Made by a program: the position numbers and the translations under genes. From Enoplosus armatus (taxonomy: Eukaryota > Chordata > Actinopteri > Centrarchiformes > Enoplosidae): a stretch of DNA of 64,000 nucleotides. Positions 34,470-47,689 of the stretch are shown one piece after another. Each line of letters begins with the position of its first letter. Position 1 is the stretch's first letter. The stretch is taken from positions 22,409,978 to 22,473,977 of the forward strand of contig NC_092192.1 in the NCBI RefSeq assembly GCF_043641665.1. Direction: 5' to 3'. Under the pieces are notes generated by a model, which was not told where the DNA came from, did not search any database, and saw only the letters and a program-made list of their open reading frames with translations.

Positions 34470-35250
34470 GCCCGGGTAAATATCACACCATCTTCAGCAA
34501 AGAATCTGGCCTTGGGTTAGGGGGATTTTCCGGGGTAATGAAACGATTTCAGCCTCTGTTTTGCCAACAGAGTGGAAAACCTCCCTTTGATCGTCGAGCG
34601 CCGTCGTACTCTCTCTGACCTCTCTGTCACATATATTTGGGGGTCACGCTGATGCGCTACATTATTAGCTTCACTGTGTGATCCTACATTTCCCTCCGTC
34701 GCACTTGCTACCTCTCTCTCTCTGCTTAACCACCGGCCAATCCATCCATATCCATTTCTCCCTCACCCGGGCTCTTTACCCTACCAACCCTAATTGTAAT
34801 TATGTTGATTTAACTTAGACACATGCGGCTCCCTCCCCGCCGTCTGAATGGAAGCTTATTAGTTTGAATATTTTTTTTTTTTTATATATATATTTATTTA
34901 TTCCCATTTCTCAGGGTCCCTGTCGGCATTTCCAATTACTCTTGTCGTGAGGCTGTAATTGCCTCCATGCTAATGGCCGCCAGACAATCGTGCTAAATGA
35001 GGTGAGGCCGAGAGGCTAGGAGCCCGACTTCATTAAGAGCTAATGGGATTTTATAAGGGGGACTGAAGACCCAGCTCATCAAAAAGAGGGAGATGGAAGG
35101 AAAACAAAACAGATGGAGGGGGAGAGCCAAATCACCGCTATTCTAACTTAGCCTGCTCCTTTTCCTGGCACTCTAATGAAAAAAAAAGAAAGAAAAGGAG
35201 CAGGTTACTCTTCCTCCAGAAGAATACTAGCTAATTATAGAGAGAGACGT
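34470..35250. promoter_or_regulatory. Candidate conserved non-coding element C
   Basis: Nearly 800 bases hold only two short low-complexity interruptions (TATA/T-rich at about 34870-34900 and A-rich at 35178-35195). Homeodomain-like cores include CCAATTACTCTTG, GGCTGTAATTGCC, CATGCTAATGG, TTCATTAAGAGCTAATGGG and CTAGCTAATTATAG. No ORF stands out. The call is by composition; alignment would decide. Confidence 0.38.
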
Positions 35251-35990
35251 ACTGAAAGACTCTAAAGTGACTTACAGTGGGAAAACAGACACTCTGATGA
35301 ACAGATAAGTGTGCATACTTCCTCCGGCTGTCCAGTTGAACATGAAAAAGCAGCTATTTTTACGTGTCTCATGCTCTTGGAAGCCGTCTCAAGGCATCTA
35401 TTTCATTTTTTTGGCAAAGTAACAGCACATAGATATGTCTGAATTATGGAAGCGAGCGGACGGTCCAGTCGAAGTCCTCCCACATTTTTCACACCTCGTT
35501 TAGACGGGGAGGGGGAGACTTGGGTGCAAACATGGACGGATGTGAATACATGGCTTGAACACAACAGGAAGTTATGAGAACAGGGCAATGATAAAGAAAC
35601 ACGTGCTGCTGGTCTGCGTGCGGGTCGGCGGCCAACCAGCCTTGTTAGTTTTGATGTGCAAATAGAACAACCCATCTCATTCCGTCTGTGCGCTTTAAGT
35701 CCTATATGTCTGGTTTTACTCTTTCCCTCTTCCACAAGATGCTCAGCGCAGTCACGTTGACAAAGTTCTCCATTCCAGACCACTGGACTGACCATTCACG
35801 GAGGCAATGAGCCCGCGCCGACCCGCCTGCCCTTGAAAGGCATGCCATGCATGGAAAGGCGGCCGTCCATCCCGGTGAAACGCGCTCCGTTTCGCCCATT
35901 GGAATACGCTTACAGTCGCGCGCTCGGCAGTCGCAGGATCAGTTGCCCTGCGCTTTTTCTTGCTTTCTTGTTTTTTTGGCTCCTGCAGAT

Positions 35991-36007
35991 GGGGGGGGGG
36001 GGGGGGG
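35991..36007 (+). repeat. G17 homopolymer
   Basis: An uninterrupted run of 17 G after TCCTGCAGAT. Confidence 0.9.
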
Positions 36008-37560
36008 CCTGCCAAATTCTATTACGCGCCGAACGAATCGACGTGCTCGCCTACAAGGAGTCAGTGGGGTAATGGATACTGTAAAGTGGGTGCACTTCTA
36101 CCGCCACCCTGACTCGGGCTCATTCCCTGGCAGTTATGTCCCTGTTAGTTTGTTTATGGGGGTGCGGGAGATAATCAGTCTGTCACAGTTTTATGCGCGT
36201 CAGCTATTGGTTGACAAGTTATAACATTACCTGGAAGTATTTCTTGACTGCACCATTAGCAAAGACAGCATTAAGCTTGTAAGTTTGTGTATATCACAGA
36301 ACCTGCATAATATACCGCAAGTTCAACAGCATATCATGCAAATCCTCCTTTAATTCAACCAGCCCTTAGCCCGTGCAAAAGTTTTGGGCTCTTCTTCCCA
36401 GTGAGGCCAAATGGGAGGTAATTATCTCTTTTGGGGACAACATGCAAATGGGAATCACAGAGTCGGTGTCGAGGGAAATTCAGGGATATAAACAACCAGG
36501 AAGCATCGCACACGGCCTGTCTGGACACACGGCGGAAATTAGGCCAATTATCCACAGGCTATATCTGTTGTGGGCACTGAGCAGAGATAAAACTATTGTC
36601 ATTTGACAGAGGGGACGGTGCAGTCTGATGTCGTGATCAATTGTGTCACATGCAAAAGCGCAGACCGCCTTGTCGGCCGAGCAGCCGCTGTTGCTTTCGT
36701 GAAGTGTTTTCACTTTGTTGTCGTATATATTGTTCACCCAAAAAGGAAAATGATAATAATAATATAAGAAGAAGATTTGCAGCAATGGTTTGACCAAAAC
36801 AAATGTCGTCATCGAGTGCTGAGCTAACTCCATTCACCCGTAAACACTGCGGGATTTATTTATTCATTATTGGTATCGATTCAAAACTGAATATTTCATG
36901 ATCCTCCGCCTCTTAGCTGCTGTGATCAAAGCTTGTAACCCATTTTACCTTTTAGCCGCCTGAGCATATCATCAGGAATTGAAAGTAATGCAGAAAACAG
37001 AATGCATGTTAAAATACCGCCGTTAACAGCACGACTAACACTACTAACGTCGTCGCAGCCGCACTGATATCAATCGAGACCTGAGCAGCCAAGGCTAAAC
37101 TGTGTCTGTGCATATTTCAATCAACACCCGGGGCCACGGCTCTCCGTAATATCGTATTTATGATACAACCAACGCTTTCTGAAATAGCTGTGTCCTTCCT
37201 TTAACGCCACAGTCTTACAGATCCACATTCAGCCGAGGAAACAAACCTAAAAAAACGACCGCGTACATTGAAGAAATGGAAGCGGCCTATTAGCTGGCGG
37301 GGAGCTGAAAGCGTATGGAAATCTGTTGAAGTCAGCCAGGGTCTTTCCTGCGCCGTACAGAATCGGTCTCTGGTTCTTTTCCACAGACTTCTCTGAAGGA
37401 TCTACTGAGTAAGTAAGTAAGGCGTCATCATCTGGGCTGGAGGGTGTTTTTTTGTCCCATAAAATGCCGTCCAGGCTGCACTGATGGTGGGGCGATGGTT
37501 GTGGTTTAAGGCTCGGTAGGAACAGCTGTCCTACAGCTGCCATCTCTCCTGCTTTTGGGA

Positions 37561-37590
37561 GAGGGGTGGGGGGTGGGGGGGTGGGGGGGT
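37561..37590 (+). other. G-quadruplex-type run
   Basis: Four G tracts of 4, 6-7, 7 and 7 bases are separated by single T residues, a near-ideal pattern for an intramolecular G4 on the plus strand. Similar runs lie at 9070-9101 and 22948-22974. Confidence 0.75.
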
Positions 37591-38262
37591 TTGAAAAACA
37601 GTCCCAAACCTCTTGGGTCAGAGCCCTGGTATGGCGGTCTCCCTGGCAACTGGAGCTGAGACTGTGGTGGTGTGTGTGTGTGTGTGTGTGTCTGTGTGTA
37701 CAGTATGTGTGTGTGTGCGCGCGAGCGGGGAGAACAATCTGGCCAGTGAGAAGCAGAGTATACTGGGGGGGGTTAAGGGTACAGAGTCGATCCTCACTTC
37801 ATCTGTATCTCTTTCAGCTCAGAGACTACTGGCATTGACTGTTTCCCTGAGACAATATGTGACACGGCCAAAGCAGTGCACAGAAACCAACAAACAACCA
37901 TCAGATACTTAATATTCTGTCTCTCCCTCTCTTTCTTCTCTAACTACCCTCTAAGCTCAACACAAGGGAATGTGAAGTTCCCTGAGCAGGGCAAGACGTT
38001 GAGAGAGAAGGGGGGGGGGGTCAGTGAAAAGAGGAGAACGTGAGTTTAGGAAGAAAGTAGAGAGAGAGAGAGAGCAATGGCGAGAATGAGAAAGAAGACT
38101 GGGGGGATGGAGAGGAGAAGAGAAGGGAGGGGGGGGGGGGGGGGCCCTGGAGATGGAAAAGCAGGGAGGACAGGGGATGAATAGGGGAGGGAAAGTGGAT
38201 ATGTGGAGATACTTGGCTTTGGCCCCATCAAAACAGCGGTTGTCATGCTAACTCAACCTTCC

Positions 38263-38266
<4 letters not shown>

Positions 38267-38335
<69 letters not shown>
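38267..38335 (+). repeat. Compound (TC)n-(CA)n microsatellite
   Basis: A TC tract of about 29 bases, the short spacer TGCC, then a CA tract of about 37 bases. Confidence 0.95.
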
Positions 38336-38339
<4 letters not shown>

Positions 38340-38891
38340 ATGTCGTCCAATCAAAAGCAACACTGACATCAAAAACCCAGTTGTTGTTTGCTTGCTTGCG
38401 TTTAAGAAGTAAAACTGATGTCTTCCCCTGCTCACTAACACGCCGTGCTTTGCGGTGACTTGCAGACACGCGACCTGTTCCACAAACGCACCGGCAGGTC
38501 ATTCTCAAAGTTCTAATCACTGCCGGGGTTTTGTTGCTTCGCTTTTTTTTTTCCTTCCCTTTTCTCTCTGGTCTGCGGTCCAAGCTGCCTCTGCCTACTC
38601 CTTTCCGGCCAATGCGGATCTGATGCAGTGGTTGCTCAATCCCTGGCAATTTCCATACACAGCGCCTTCTCACACTTCGCAAACTTTAAAAAAAAAAAAA
38701 AAAACGAGAGCGCCCACCAACCTTCTGTGCGAGCACATTTTGACGAAGCAGCCCGAGTTCGGGTTGTTGTCCAAGTGAGAAACGCTGCGCCGTCTATGAC
38801 AATAAGCTCGCAAGACAAAAAAGCACAGTAACAGGTGTGAGCTGTGACACATGAGCGGTTTATTGGCCGATCAAGGCGTGTGAGGAGTGTG

Positions 38892-38922
<31 letters not shown>

Positions 38923-40400
38923 TTATGGACAAGAGCTTTCTTTTCATCATTGATCTCAGCCGCGCAGAGTTTGAGTTTGAATGTCCACCCTCGTTTAAAG
39001 GACAGCGAGTTGTAAAACTATTCGGAAGGCAACCCATTTTAGATGTAATCTGGCTCCATATTTAGATGTAAATGAATGCACATATTTTAAACGGTCATTA
39101 ACACCGCATGAACTCTTATTGCACTCAGTGGTATTTTCTTGCCTCCTGAGGTATGATATTGCAGGCTAATGCTTTTCTAATGCTGTGATATTTGTGATAC
39201 TCGATCAACTTTATCGTGAGATTACTGTCCTTTTTCATAGCAAACAGGTTCAGCGCTTCTGCGATATAGTCGTTACCAAATGCAATGTAGCGGAGGAAGC
39301 ATTTGGATGCGCGGTGACGTTTCAAAATAAAAGCCTTTTCGATCCAGTGCACAACAGGCCTGCCCGAAGAGTGCTATGTGCGGTGTGAAACTTAAAAATG
39401 AATTTGCAATGTTTCCCACCACGATAAGACGTGTGCTTTTCTACTCAGAATCGACTCCGAAATGTGTTTTTCGCATTCGTCTGTTGGAGCTGACGTTTCT
39501 CCGTGTCCACCCGGACGCACCAGCAGGATTTCGTGAGATCACAACTAGTGGCAGCCAGTCATGGTCCAGTGTTAATCTTGCGGCGCAGACACCGAGAATG
39601 GACTCTTGAACGAAGCGGCGGTTCAACTTTTCAAATGAACAATATCCCCATACTTACAGATCGTTTGTTTTCCAGTGAGGGAGAGGGAACAGACGCCATT
39701 TTGATCATTTCGAACAACGTAATTGAGCTTGTTTTGTGGGAAAAAGTCAAATTGTTTTTCAACCCACAGGTTGGTTTTCGATACGTCATAAAACGTGTCA
39801 AGAGAGGGGTTTTTTGAAATCCTCTGAATGTGAGTTTTGTTCCCAGTCAAGAAGTCAATTAGGACACAAGCAAATGAATCAAAACCAAATCTAAAGGTGC
39901 TGTTAATTACAGTGGGTAACCTACAACTGCCATTGGTTTTTTTTGTGTGCTACTGTTAATGTCTGGTTCGGTCTAATCTGCACGGTTCCATGCGAGATGC
40001 TCTCTGCCCACCCCCCCCCCCCCCCAGGCCTGCACATGCACACAGGGTGGAGACACGAAATGAAAAAGACACACAGACAAATCTTTAAATGTGATGCATT
40101 CTTCCTCTTAGTCACGAGTGGGCCAGTTTTGGCCGCCCAGTGACAAGAAAACACCAAACATAGAGGGGCTGGACGTTGTTTCCATAGAAACAGACCTCAT
40201 GCGAAAAGGTCACTGTCAGAGGTTTTTCTCAGAAAAAAGGCAGAAGGATTATAGGGAGGGGGGGGGGGGGTCAGAGAAGAACAGAAAAAAAAAAAAAAGC
40301 AGTTTTATTATCCATTTTTATACATTCCTCTTTCCCCCCCCCAACGAATATTCTAACAATGATAAAAATGTAGGATTTAAATAGCGCAATTACATGGCTG
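38336..40400. other. pknox2 intron 1, mixed block
   Basis: An A-run lies at 38687-38704, (GT)12 at 38899-38922, C15 at 40011-40025 and G and A runs at 40258-40300. 39050-39900 is unique, with modest open frames on both strands but no recognisable protein. Confidence 0.4.
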
Positions 40401-40479
40401 CGAACGGTGAGAGCCCCCTCTCTTTTTTTTTTTTATTATTATTTCTTTATTCTCTTTTGAAGTCGGGAATTGAAAAGGG

Positions 40480-41040
40480 AGAGTGGTCGACAGCCTGCGA
40501 GATGCCTGAGCTTTGTGTTTCGGTGCAGATACGTCGCCTGCCTGCCCCCTCAATCACTGGCAGTTCCTTCCTCTCTCCCCTCCCCTCTCAAGTCATTTTA
40601 ATTAAGTCAGTCTCACTGGCATGGTAGGCAAAGATAATTGGAGAGGGTTTTTGGATGCCATTTACTCTAAATGGCGCCTGTTTCTTCCCATTCTCTTGCC
40701 TTTTCTCCACTCCCACAGCTTCTCCCCATCACCCCTCCCCTCCCCGCTCCTCATCTCCTGGCAAGGAGTTACCTATCTTCCCTTCCCTTTCTCTCCGCTT
40801 CCATCTTATATTCAAACGTGAAATATGGATTAACTTCCTCTGTGCGGCTGAGGGGACGACTTCCTGCGAATTGCAAATTTTGGCCAACACTGCAATTTAT
40901 TTGAAATGGCAAATCAGGCGAAGCAATTTACTGGAAATGAGGAGGGTTCTTTGAACTTTCCTCCTTTTGAAAAAGTTTGTGTTTTTTCTCACTGCATGGC
41001 GAGCATGCTGCTGGATTTCTATATATCTATGTCGCGCTTT
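40480..41040. promoter_or_regulatory. Candidate conserved non-coding element D
   Basis: A largely repeat-free stretch: AAGTCATTTTAATTAAGTCAG (40590-40610), GCAAAGATAATTGGAGAGGG, then after a C/T-rich gap CTGCAATTTATTTGAAATGGC and GCAATTTACTGGAAATGAGG. The short open frames show no family match. Inference from composition only. Confidence 0.35.
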
Positions 41041-41623
41041 AATGGAAAAAGCACAATTCTGAGAAACAAGGTGGGCTTTGATTCGCATCTTTATTTGTGT
41101 GAATGAGGTGTCGGGGAATGCTTTGAAAAGGAAGTTCAGACTTGTGTTCCCTTATTACTTCCATATGTCCGGAGTTGTTACTTACATTAAAACCAAGCCA
41201 GCTTGTGTTTATTGATTGCAAACTTGTATGACAATGCGCTTCAACACGCTGGCTCTGTATTCGCTTGTAATACGTGGGGCAACACTGTAGTACCCCGCAT
41301 ATTGCAAGTGTGGTATATCAAGTACCCCATGCGTGACTGACAGGCCAAACTATACACAGTGAAAGGTGGAAGTACATGTGTCCACGCTAATCCACGTTAG
41401 CAGCACCAGCAATGTTTCAATGGGCCGTGCTGTGTGTCAAACGTGTGGGCTTTGTCAGTGTGTGTGAGTGTTAAGTGTTGGTGTGGGGGCTCCCGCTATC
41501 AATCAGGTAGGGCCGGGCCCTGCTGCTGAAAGGGGGCTACAGTGGGCCACCCAACCAGTCAGGCGCTCTGGGGAGATCCAATGTCCTTAGTGCCTTAATG
41601 CGCTCCAGATGTCCCTTCAGCCG

Positions 41624-41659
<36 letters not shown>

Positions 41660-42269
41660 GGGGGGGAGAATGTGAGGCTGTAGTACCTCAAAGCAGACCT
41701 CGATCTGGCTCACAGACTGTAGGTCTGCTTTGTCAAACTTTCTCCTCAGGGGGGTTGTTGTTGATGCACCTGCAGCCTTGTGTTTTTGATAGCCGAGGAT
41801 GAATTATTTTCCCCCATTTCAAATCATGACGAATAGCATTCGCTCTCGTCTCCGGAGTGGGTTGCGTACGCGTCTTTCTGTGCTCTTTGCAGTCTGGTGG
41901 GGCTTTGTCTTCCTCCCCTCCCGAGGAACTGCACCCAAAGAAAGCAGTGAACTTCCATTCATTCCCACGTCTCACGTAGAATAAAACAATACCAGCCATC
42001 CCGTCAACAGTTAATCACGCGTGTGCTGCTCGATGTCTGTCGGTTCGCGCCGCCTAATGCACACTTCTGCTAACTAGCTTACAACTTCGCTTACTGTGTG
42101 TTACAGCAGCACGTTCGCTTGGTGTTTCTATGGCGACTGATGCTCAAGTTTTCAGCAGGGATGATGCAGGTTGTTTGCAGTTGCCACAAAACATCACCAA
42201 ACCTGCAGATTTTTGGCTCTTTTTTGTTTTGGTCTGTAATCCGTAAAATTCACCCAACTATGCAATATG

Positions 42270-42316
<47 letters not shown>

Positions 42317-43160
42317 ATTGATCACATCATTTGGAATAATTAGGTCGGTTACGCAACAATGCGCCCATGTCTCCACGGTGACTGTGTTGATGGATGAAGA
42401 CAGAAGACCGACTTCAAACATTCTATCATAGCATCACATATGATATACTGTAATAAGCACATGATGAAACACAAACATGCCGGGACAACATGAGCGGCTG
42501 ATCCCGGTGCTGGTGCGGGCGGAGAACTCTTTCTAATCAGCGCCGCTATGTAGTCCTTCGTGTTGCGCATTATATATGATAAAATTGGTCAGATATTAGC
42601 TCAAATGTAGGCGCAAGGCAAGATCACAAACTTCCCCACTTCCGGTGTAGACAAGAAGGAGAGAAAAAAACCCCCCGGAAATTACAAAATTTGCATAATG
42701 TGGTGAAGGCATGGCCCACCACACCTTCATGAATTAATCTGCGAGGTACAGGCCTGTAGTTTTATAGTTCGTGATATGTAGCCTAGTGTTTCCATTCGTT
42801 ACTTTTCAGTTCGGAGTGGCTTTTTTCGCCTTTTGCGCCTTTCTATGCTAATTTAGCCTGGCTTGGTATTCATTTCTCCTCGGTGGCGGTAAAACGCAAC
42901 ACGTGGGTTTGACGATAGCTTCACCAGACATTCAAACCTGACGAACAGTGATGACGAACCGGCACAACGGCACTACGGCAGCTGGGCCACGACTATATGC
43001 TACAACACAGGTACCCGCGCAGACGCTCTCTCAAAAGGGGGCTTTAACACGCGCTTCCAGTGGCTGCCGAAGCTCCGCCGGACTCCCCGTCTTTCCAGCT
43101 GAGAAACACTCAACGTCCGCCATGTTGTCGCCTCGCACAGATGTTACCCTCTACTCCTCT
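41041..43160. other. pknox2 intron 1, mixed block
   Basis: (GA)n at 41623-41649 passes straight into G18 at 41649-41666. (TA)20 lies at 42273-42312. 42840-43150 has scattered CpGs. No exon is supportable. Confidence 0.4.
42273..42312 (+). repeat. (TA)20 microsatellite
   Basis: A pure TA tract of about 40 bases. Confidence 0.97.
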
Positions 43161-43179
43161 GCTGCATTCTTAAAATCGA

Positions 43180-43560
43180 CCCCCCCCCCCCCTCTCTCTC
43201 TCTCTCTCTCCTTGCAGGATCTGGGGGTGGACTCTTTAGACCAGTTTTCTCATGCTTCTGCATCTTTACCTCCAGCTATGACCTGGCGCTCTCCACTCCC
43301 CTCTCGACTTTTCCCATGTCCGCCCCACAGCCCACAAGCCTCTCTTTCTCTGCTTCTCCTCGCCTACCTGCCCCTTTCCTCTCCCACTTTGCTTTTCATT
43401 TGGAGCTCTCTACCCACCCACCCGCCCACCCACCCTTCTCTTCACGGTGTGCTTTCTCCTCTCCCTCCCTCGCCTGTTTGTGTCTCCCGACACCTCTGCT
43501 GCTGTCCACCTCTCTGTCCATCCTCCCCCTTGCCTGCGCATGCCCCATGCCTCTCCCCAT
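43180..43560 (+). repeat. Pyrimidine-rich tract
   Basis: About 380 bases are dominated by C and T, starting with a C12 run and (CT)n. Stop codons are purine-rich, so this composition keeps two plus-strand frames open at once (a 278-codon frame from 42948 and a 209-codon frame from 43316). Both are P/S/L-rich low complexity and are not called as genes. Confidence 0.75.
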
Positions 43561-43800
43561 GGCATTTCGGAGGAAATTTAATATGGGTTTGTTTGGTGTT
43601 TCCAAGAATTCCATTCGGCTGCAGGCTCTCTTTGCCCCCCCCCCTGACACTAAGACAAACAGAGGCCGTCCAGCCAAGAGCAGCAAACACCGCTGGTGTT
43701 GGCCTCATTATTTGGTCTTCGCATTTCAGACGACTCCAGCTCCACTTCATTTTCTGTTTGCCCCCCCCCCCCCTCTCTGCCTGACATCTTTTCCACACCG

Positions 43801-45210
43801 CTTGAGTTTTGGATCCGCTGCACCTCTGCAGAAATATGTGAGCTCGTCTTTAAAAAGTCTGATCATCATCATCTATTCAGCATCACTCAGTTTAACAGAT
43901 TGTATCGAAAGAGCAGTTGGTTGCCAACGTTATGTTACCTTCTAGGGATGTAAGCAGATGTGAATACGTATGAAATTGCCAGAAACATCACACCACGTCA
44001 CACCACTTCACATCATACACACACACACACACACACACACCTCCCTCTTCATATTGGTGACAGGATGCTCCAGATAAAAGACAGGAGACGCTCCTTATAA
44101 CTTCAGATCTCATGATAATCACGAGATTCAGACTTGTTCTCCTGTATCAAAGTAATCCAGGTGCACGTTTGTCTGCACAGTGTGAACAGGAGTGTGTGAA
44201 CGTAAACCAACAGGCTGTAGGCTATAAACATGGAGGTGTGGGTGGTTTAAAGTTCGATTCTTTCTTTATGAGCCGATACTGAAGACTGCACACCTTGTGC
44301 AAACTGAGGAGCTTAAGTTGGGGTCTCAAAAGTGCCTGCAAAATGGCAAAAAAAAAAGAGCTTTTCAGGGTTTTCAGAGTAAATCTGAAAATGAGATTTC
44401 TCACTTTAATAATAATAATTAAAAAAAAAAGATACTTAAAAGCAACTTTATTTTCATCTGGATTTTTTTCTATTTTTTTTTTATGTCTGTCTATGTTTTG
44501 TGCTACTATTTATTTAACCTCCTGTTCTATTTCACACCTGGACATTAACAGTCAAACAGCTTTTTTTTAATTTACTTTTTGGAAAAGTGGAGTTCAAATG
44601 CAAGTGGTGCTTTATTATTTCACCACTATATGTAAACCGTTGAAATACGATGTTATTTTGAATATTCTGTTGGCAGCAAACATCACACGGGAGTATAGAT
44701 GACAGTAGAAAGCGATTTAATATAGACTGTCCGGTATAAATCTGAAATCAGATGCAGACTGTAGCCATGTGTCACGCCCCTGTTACTCTACCACACACAG
44801 TATATCTCAGTTTTGACGAAATCCAAACAGCATTTCAGTTTTTATGATATACAAATATAGCTTCTCGTGGTGTGCGAAAGATCTTGGACGGCTTTTTGTC
44901 CAAGCAACCGTGGCCATACCTCTACCTAACCGAGCGGGGCCAGATGTCCCCCTCTTTACTCCCTGCTTTGCATGCTCAAAGAGTCTGACCTGTCATTACC
45001 CTGGCTGGCATCCTCAGTGCAGACTTGTCTTACATGCCAGTCTGCTCAGTCATCCTCTGGTTCTGTGCGGCCCTGCCTGCCTCGTCCCCTCCAAGACAAA
45101 CTCAACCCCCCCCCCCCCCAACAGACCTCTGCTGACACTCAAGTGGCTAACCCTGCCTACACACACACACACACACACACACAGACATGCACAGGCACAC
45201 ATGCACATAC

Positions 45211-45256
<46 letters not shown>

Positions 45257-47689
45257 CCACCCACCTGCTAATCCCCCTCTCATTAATCCCCCACCACTCC
45301 TCAAATATTCCCTTCTGCTGATCTCATTGTGAGGGTGTGTGTGTGTGTGTGTGTATTGGTGGTGGTGGGGGTAGTGCATAGTGCAACAGAGCCTTCAGGG
45401 TCCATTTAAAGTGATATTTCACTCAGTTTGGTAGAACATTGCCAATTTTCTTTTTTTTTTTGTTGCATATGCACACCTACACAGGAGTTCAGGAGAGTTC
45501 AACCTCAAACATCAGCCGTGCAGCTCCGGGAGGGTTGGGGGGGGTTGCTGCAACTAACACTGTTCAGGAGTTTCTGCTCAGCTCCTAATGGACTATAGAT
45601 AATTGCACACATGTTCAACTACCTGTTTAAAAGGTCCAAGACAGGTTACCACATAGGGGGTCATTTTCCTTCGAGTTGGAGACCTGGACATGGGACCAAA
45701 TGGCCACAGAGGTGTGTGCATTCAGCCAGAGTCTCACTTCCAGGTTTAGCACGTCGGCACGTCTCTCTGGAGATGGAAGGTAAATCACCAATCATCAGCT
45801 TGAGCAGTGTTTTAATTTCACATCTTCCGCCCGAGCCGTCGACACAAATGTTACGTCGACTATAAAAACACACACACACACGTCGCATCTCCTTATATTA
45901 TCTGGGGCTATGTGTACACCTGAGCCCCTTTGCTGTTTTTCATAGTGTGCATCAGCTGTGTTCCCATGGTAACATGTATCCTATTTATATTTGCGGGGAC
46001 TATTCATGATTAGACTAGACTGTCTCAACTCAAAAGTGATATGGGTGGTTTTCCTTGGGATATCGGATTGGACTGCTTGCATGCAGCTGTTAGCATGCTA
46101 ATGAGCAAACATGCTAAACTTCACGCACTAAATGCGAGCATCCTCATGAGGTTTGCGGTGGACACGTGAACCTCTCTTTGCTCAAAGCATAGCTGAGCCT
46201 CAGAACAAGGCGAGCATGGCCGACACGCCTGCCAGAAATCATGTTTATACGACAAACTTGTAACAGCAACATCACTTTTGAGAGAAATGTTTTTTTTTAC
46301 CAGCATGAAGGGGAAATGTTTTCAGTGAGCATATCATCAAAAGTGAAATGTAGTGCTCTTGCAATACAGTATCCTCTCGTAGCAGTGAACGCATGGTTAA
46401 TGTGTTTTTTTTTTTTTATGGTTGTGTTCAGGGACTCACAGCACAGGGAACTATGGCCGGTCTTGGTTAAATATGAAAAAAGTCAAAATTTGCAGCACAA
46501 AGCCTGAACGGATCAGTAAATGTCACTTCTAGGAGACGGGGGTTTGGCCACGGGCCTCGGCCGGATGAGCTGAGCGTGGGGCGCCACCCTCAGGACAAAC
46601 TTTCCAATCTCTGCACCACATGTCGTGGTGAGGCTCCAAGAGCAGGTTTGTAGTGAGAGATGGAATACATGAGCGGATGATGATGATGATGGGCGTTATC
46701 CTGTAACAACTGGCGGCAGCGTATGTAAAAAAATGTGTACAAAGTTACAGGAAGCATTTTGTTAGGCTGGGGATCAGGTTTAACTGAACAAGCTACTGTA
46801 GACGCCGTTCAGAGAGCATGCACTGCAGTCTAATACAACACCACCGCAAACTGCAGCCTAATAAATCAACACCTCTCTCACACACTGACGTGTAGTTCAG
46901 GGTTATTGCATTGGATTGTAGTATCTATGTTGATTCTATGTACATCAAGTCTATAAGCTTTAAGCCAAAAAAAAAAAAAAAGCCACTTGACTTCATCAAT
47001 TCACTGAGTTTGCGTTGCTCCACTGTGTACACGCACACCGGACTGCATCATTTATCCCGCGCAGAGTTCGACGCTAACGCGAATAAGCCACCCTACATTC
47101 ACTTGGCGGTCACGTCGGCCCGACCAGCAGCTGAAGTTGTTCCGGAGTGACACGGATGGCACTCGCTCGCTGTGATAAGGAAGGTGTCCTTAAGAGGAGC
47201 CTCGCAGATGCAACGGCAGATAAGCTGGCACAATGTATGTGCCGGCAAACACGACGAGCGGAGGGGGAGGGGGAGGGGTGGGAGGTGGCGGCGGCGGCGG
47301 GAAAGAGATGGAAAGAGAGGCAGAGCAAAGTGTCTGGAAAAGGATTCAGCGGGAAACTCTTGTAGATTACGTTTCCTCTCCATGAGCTCGGCCCGTTCCA
47401 ATTTCGGTCTGAATTTTTCTACCTTCAGCGTCCTGATGGATATCAGCTCCTCCTCTGCGTGCACGTGTGTGTGCGTGTGTGTGTGTGTCGACGGCGGGAC
47501 GCAGACACTCTGCCCATCAACATCAAAACGCCTCAGCCGCTATTCTTGGGAGTTGGCTGAATGGATCGCAAGGTGCACGCTGGAGTGTGTGTGCACGCGG
47601 CGATGTTTCATACTGAAAGCGTCCACGAGTCTCTTCGCCACAGACGACAGGCCGGCCTGAATAAAACATCAGCTCGCTCCTCTGTCTTC
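43801..47689. other. pknox2 intron 1, mixed block
   Basis: AC tracts lie at 44017-44040 and 45159-45182, (GA)n at 45213-45251, GT at 45335-45354, T runs near 44560 and 46403-46417 and an A-run at 46967-46981. TTAGCATGCTAA occurs at 46091-46102. 47040-47400 is CpG-containing, with GGC repeats near 47287-47300. No exon is supportable. Confidence 0.4.
45213..45251 (+). repeat. (GA)19 microsatellite
   Basis: A nearly pure GA tract of 39 bases, close to CA tracts on both sides. Confidence 0.96.

Larger units (their letters stand above)
35251..38266. other. pknox2 intron 1, mixed block
   Basis: G17 lies at 35991-36007. A repeat-poor element candidate is at 36350-36640 (GAGGTAATTATCTC, AGGCCAATTATCC). 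A strong G-quadruplex run is at 37561-37590, TG/CG repeats at 37671-37720 and G16 at 38129-38144 in a long purine-rich strand (37980-38190). No exon is supportable. Confidence 0.4.

Noticed and set aside
42948..43945. The two longest plus-strand open frames (278 and 209 codons), overlapping in different frames
   Set aside because: They run through a C/T-rich tract where stop codons are rare. The products are P/S/L-rich low complexity with no domain, and two frames being open at once points to composition rather than coding.
46091..46102. TTAGCATGCTAA as evidence of a fourth R1 copy
   Set aside because: Only the palindrome and a second ATGCTAAAC word match. The flanking modules of R1 are missing, so the assignment is not supported.
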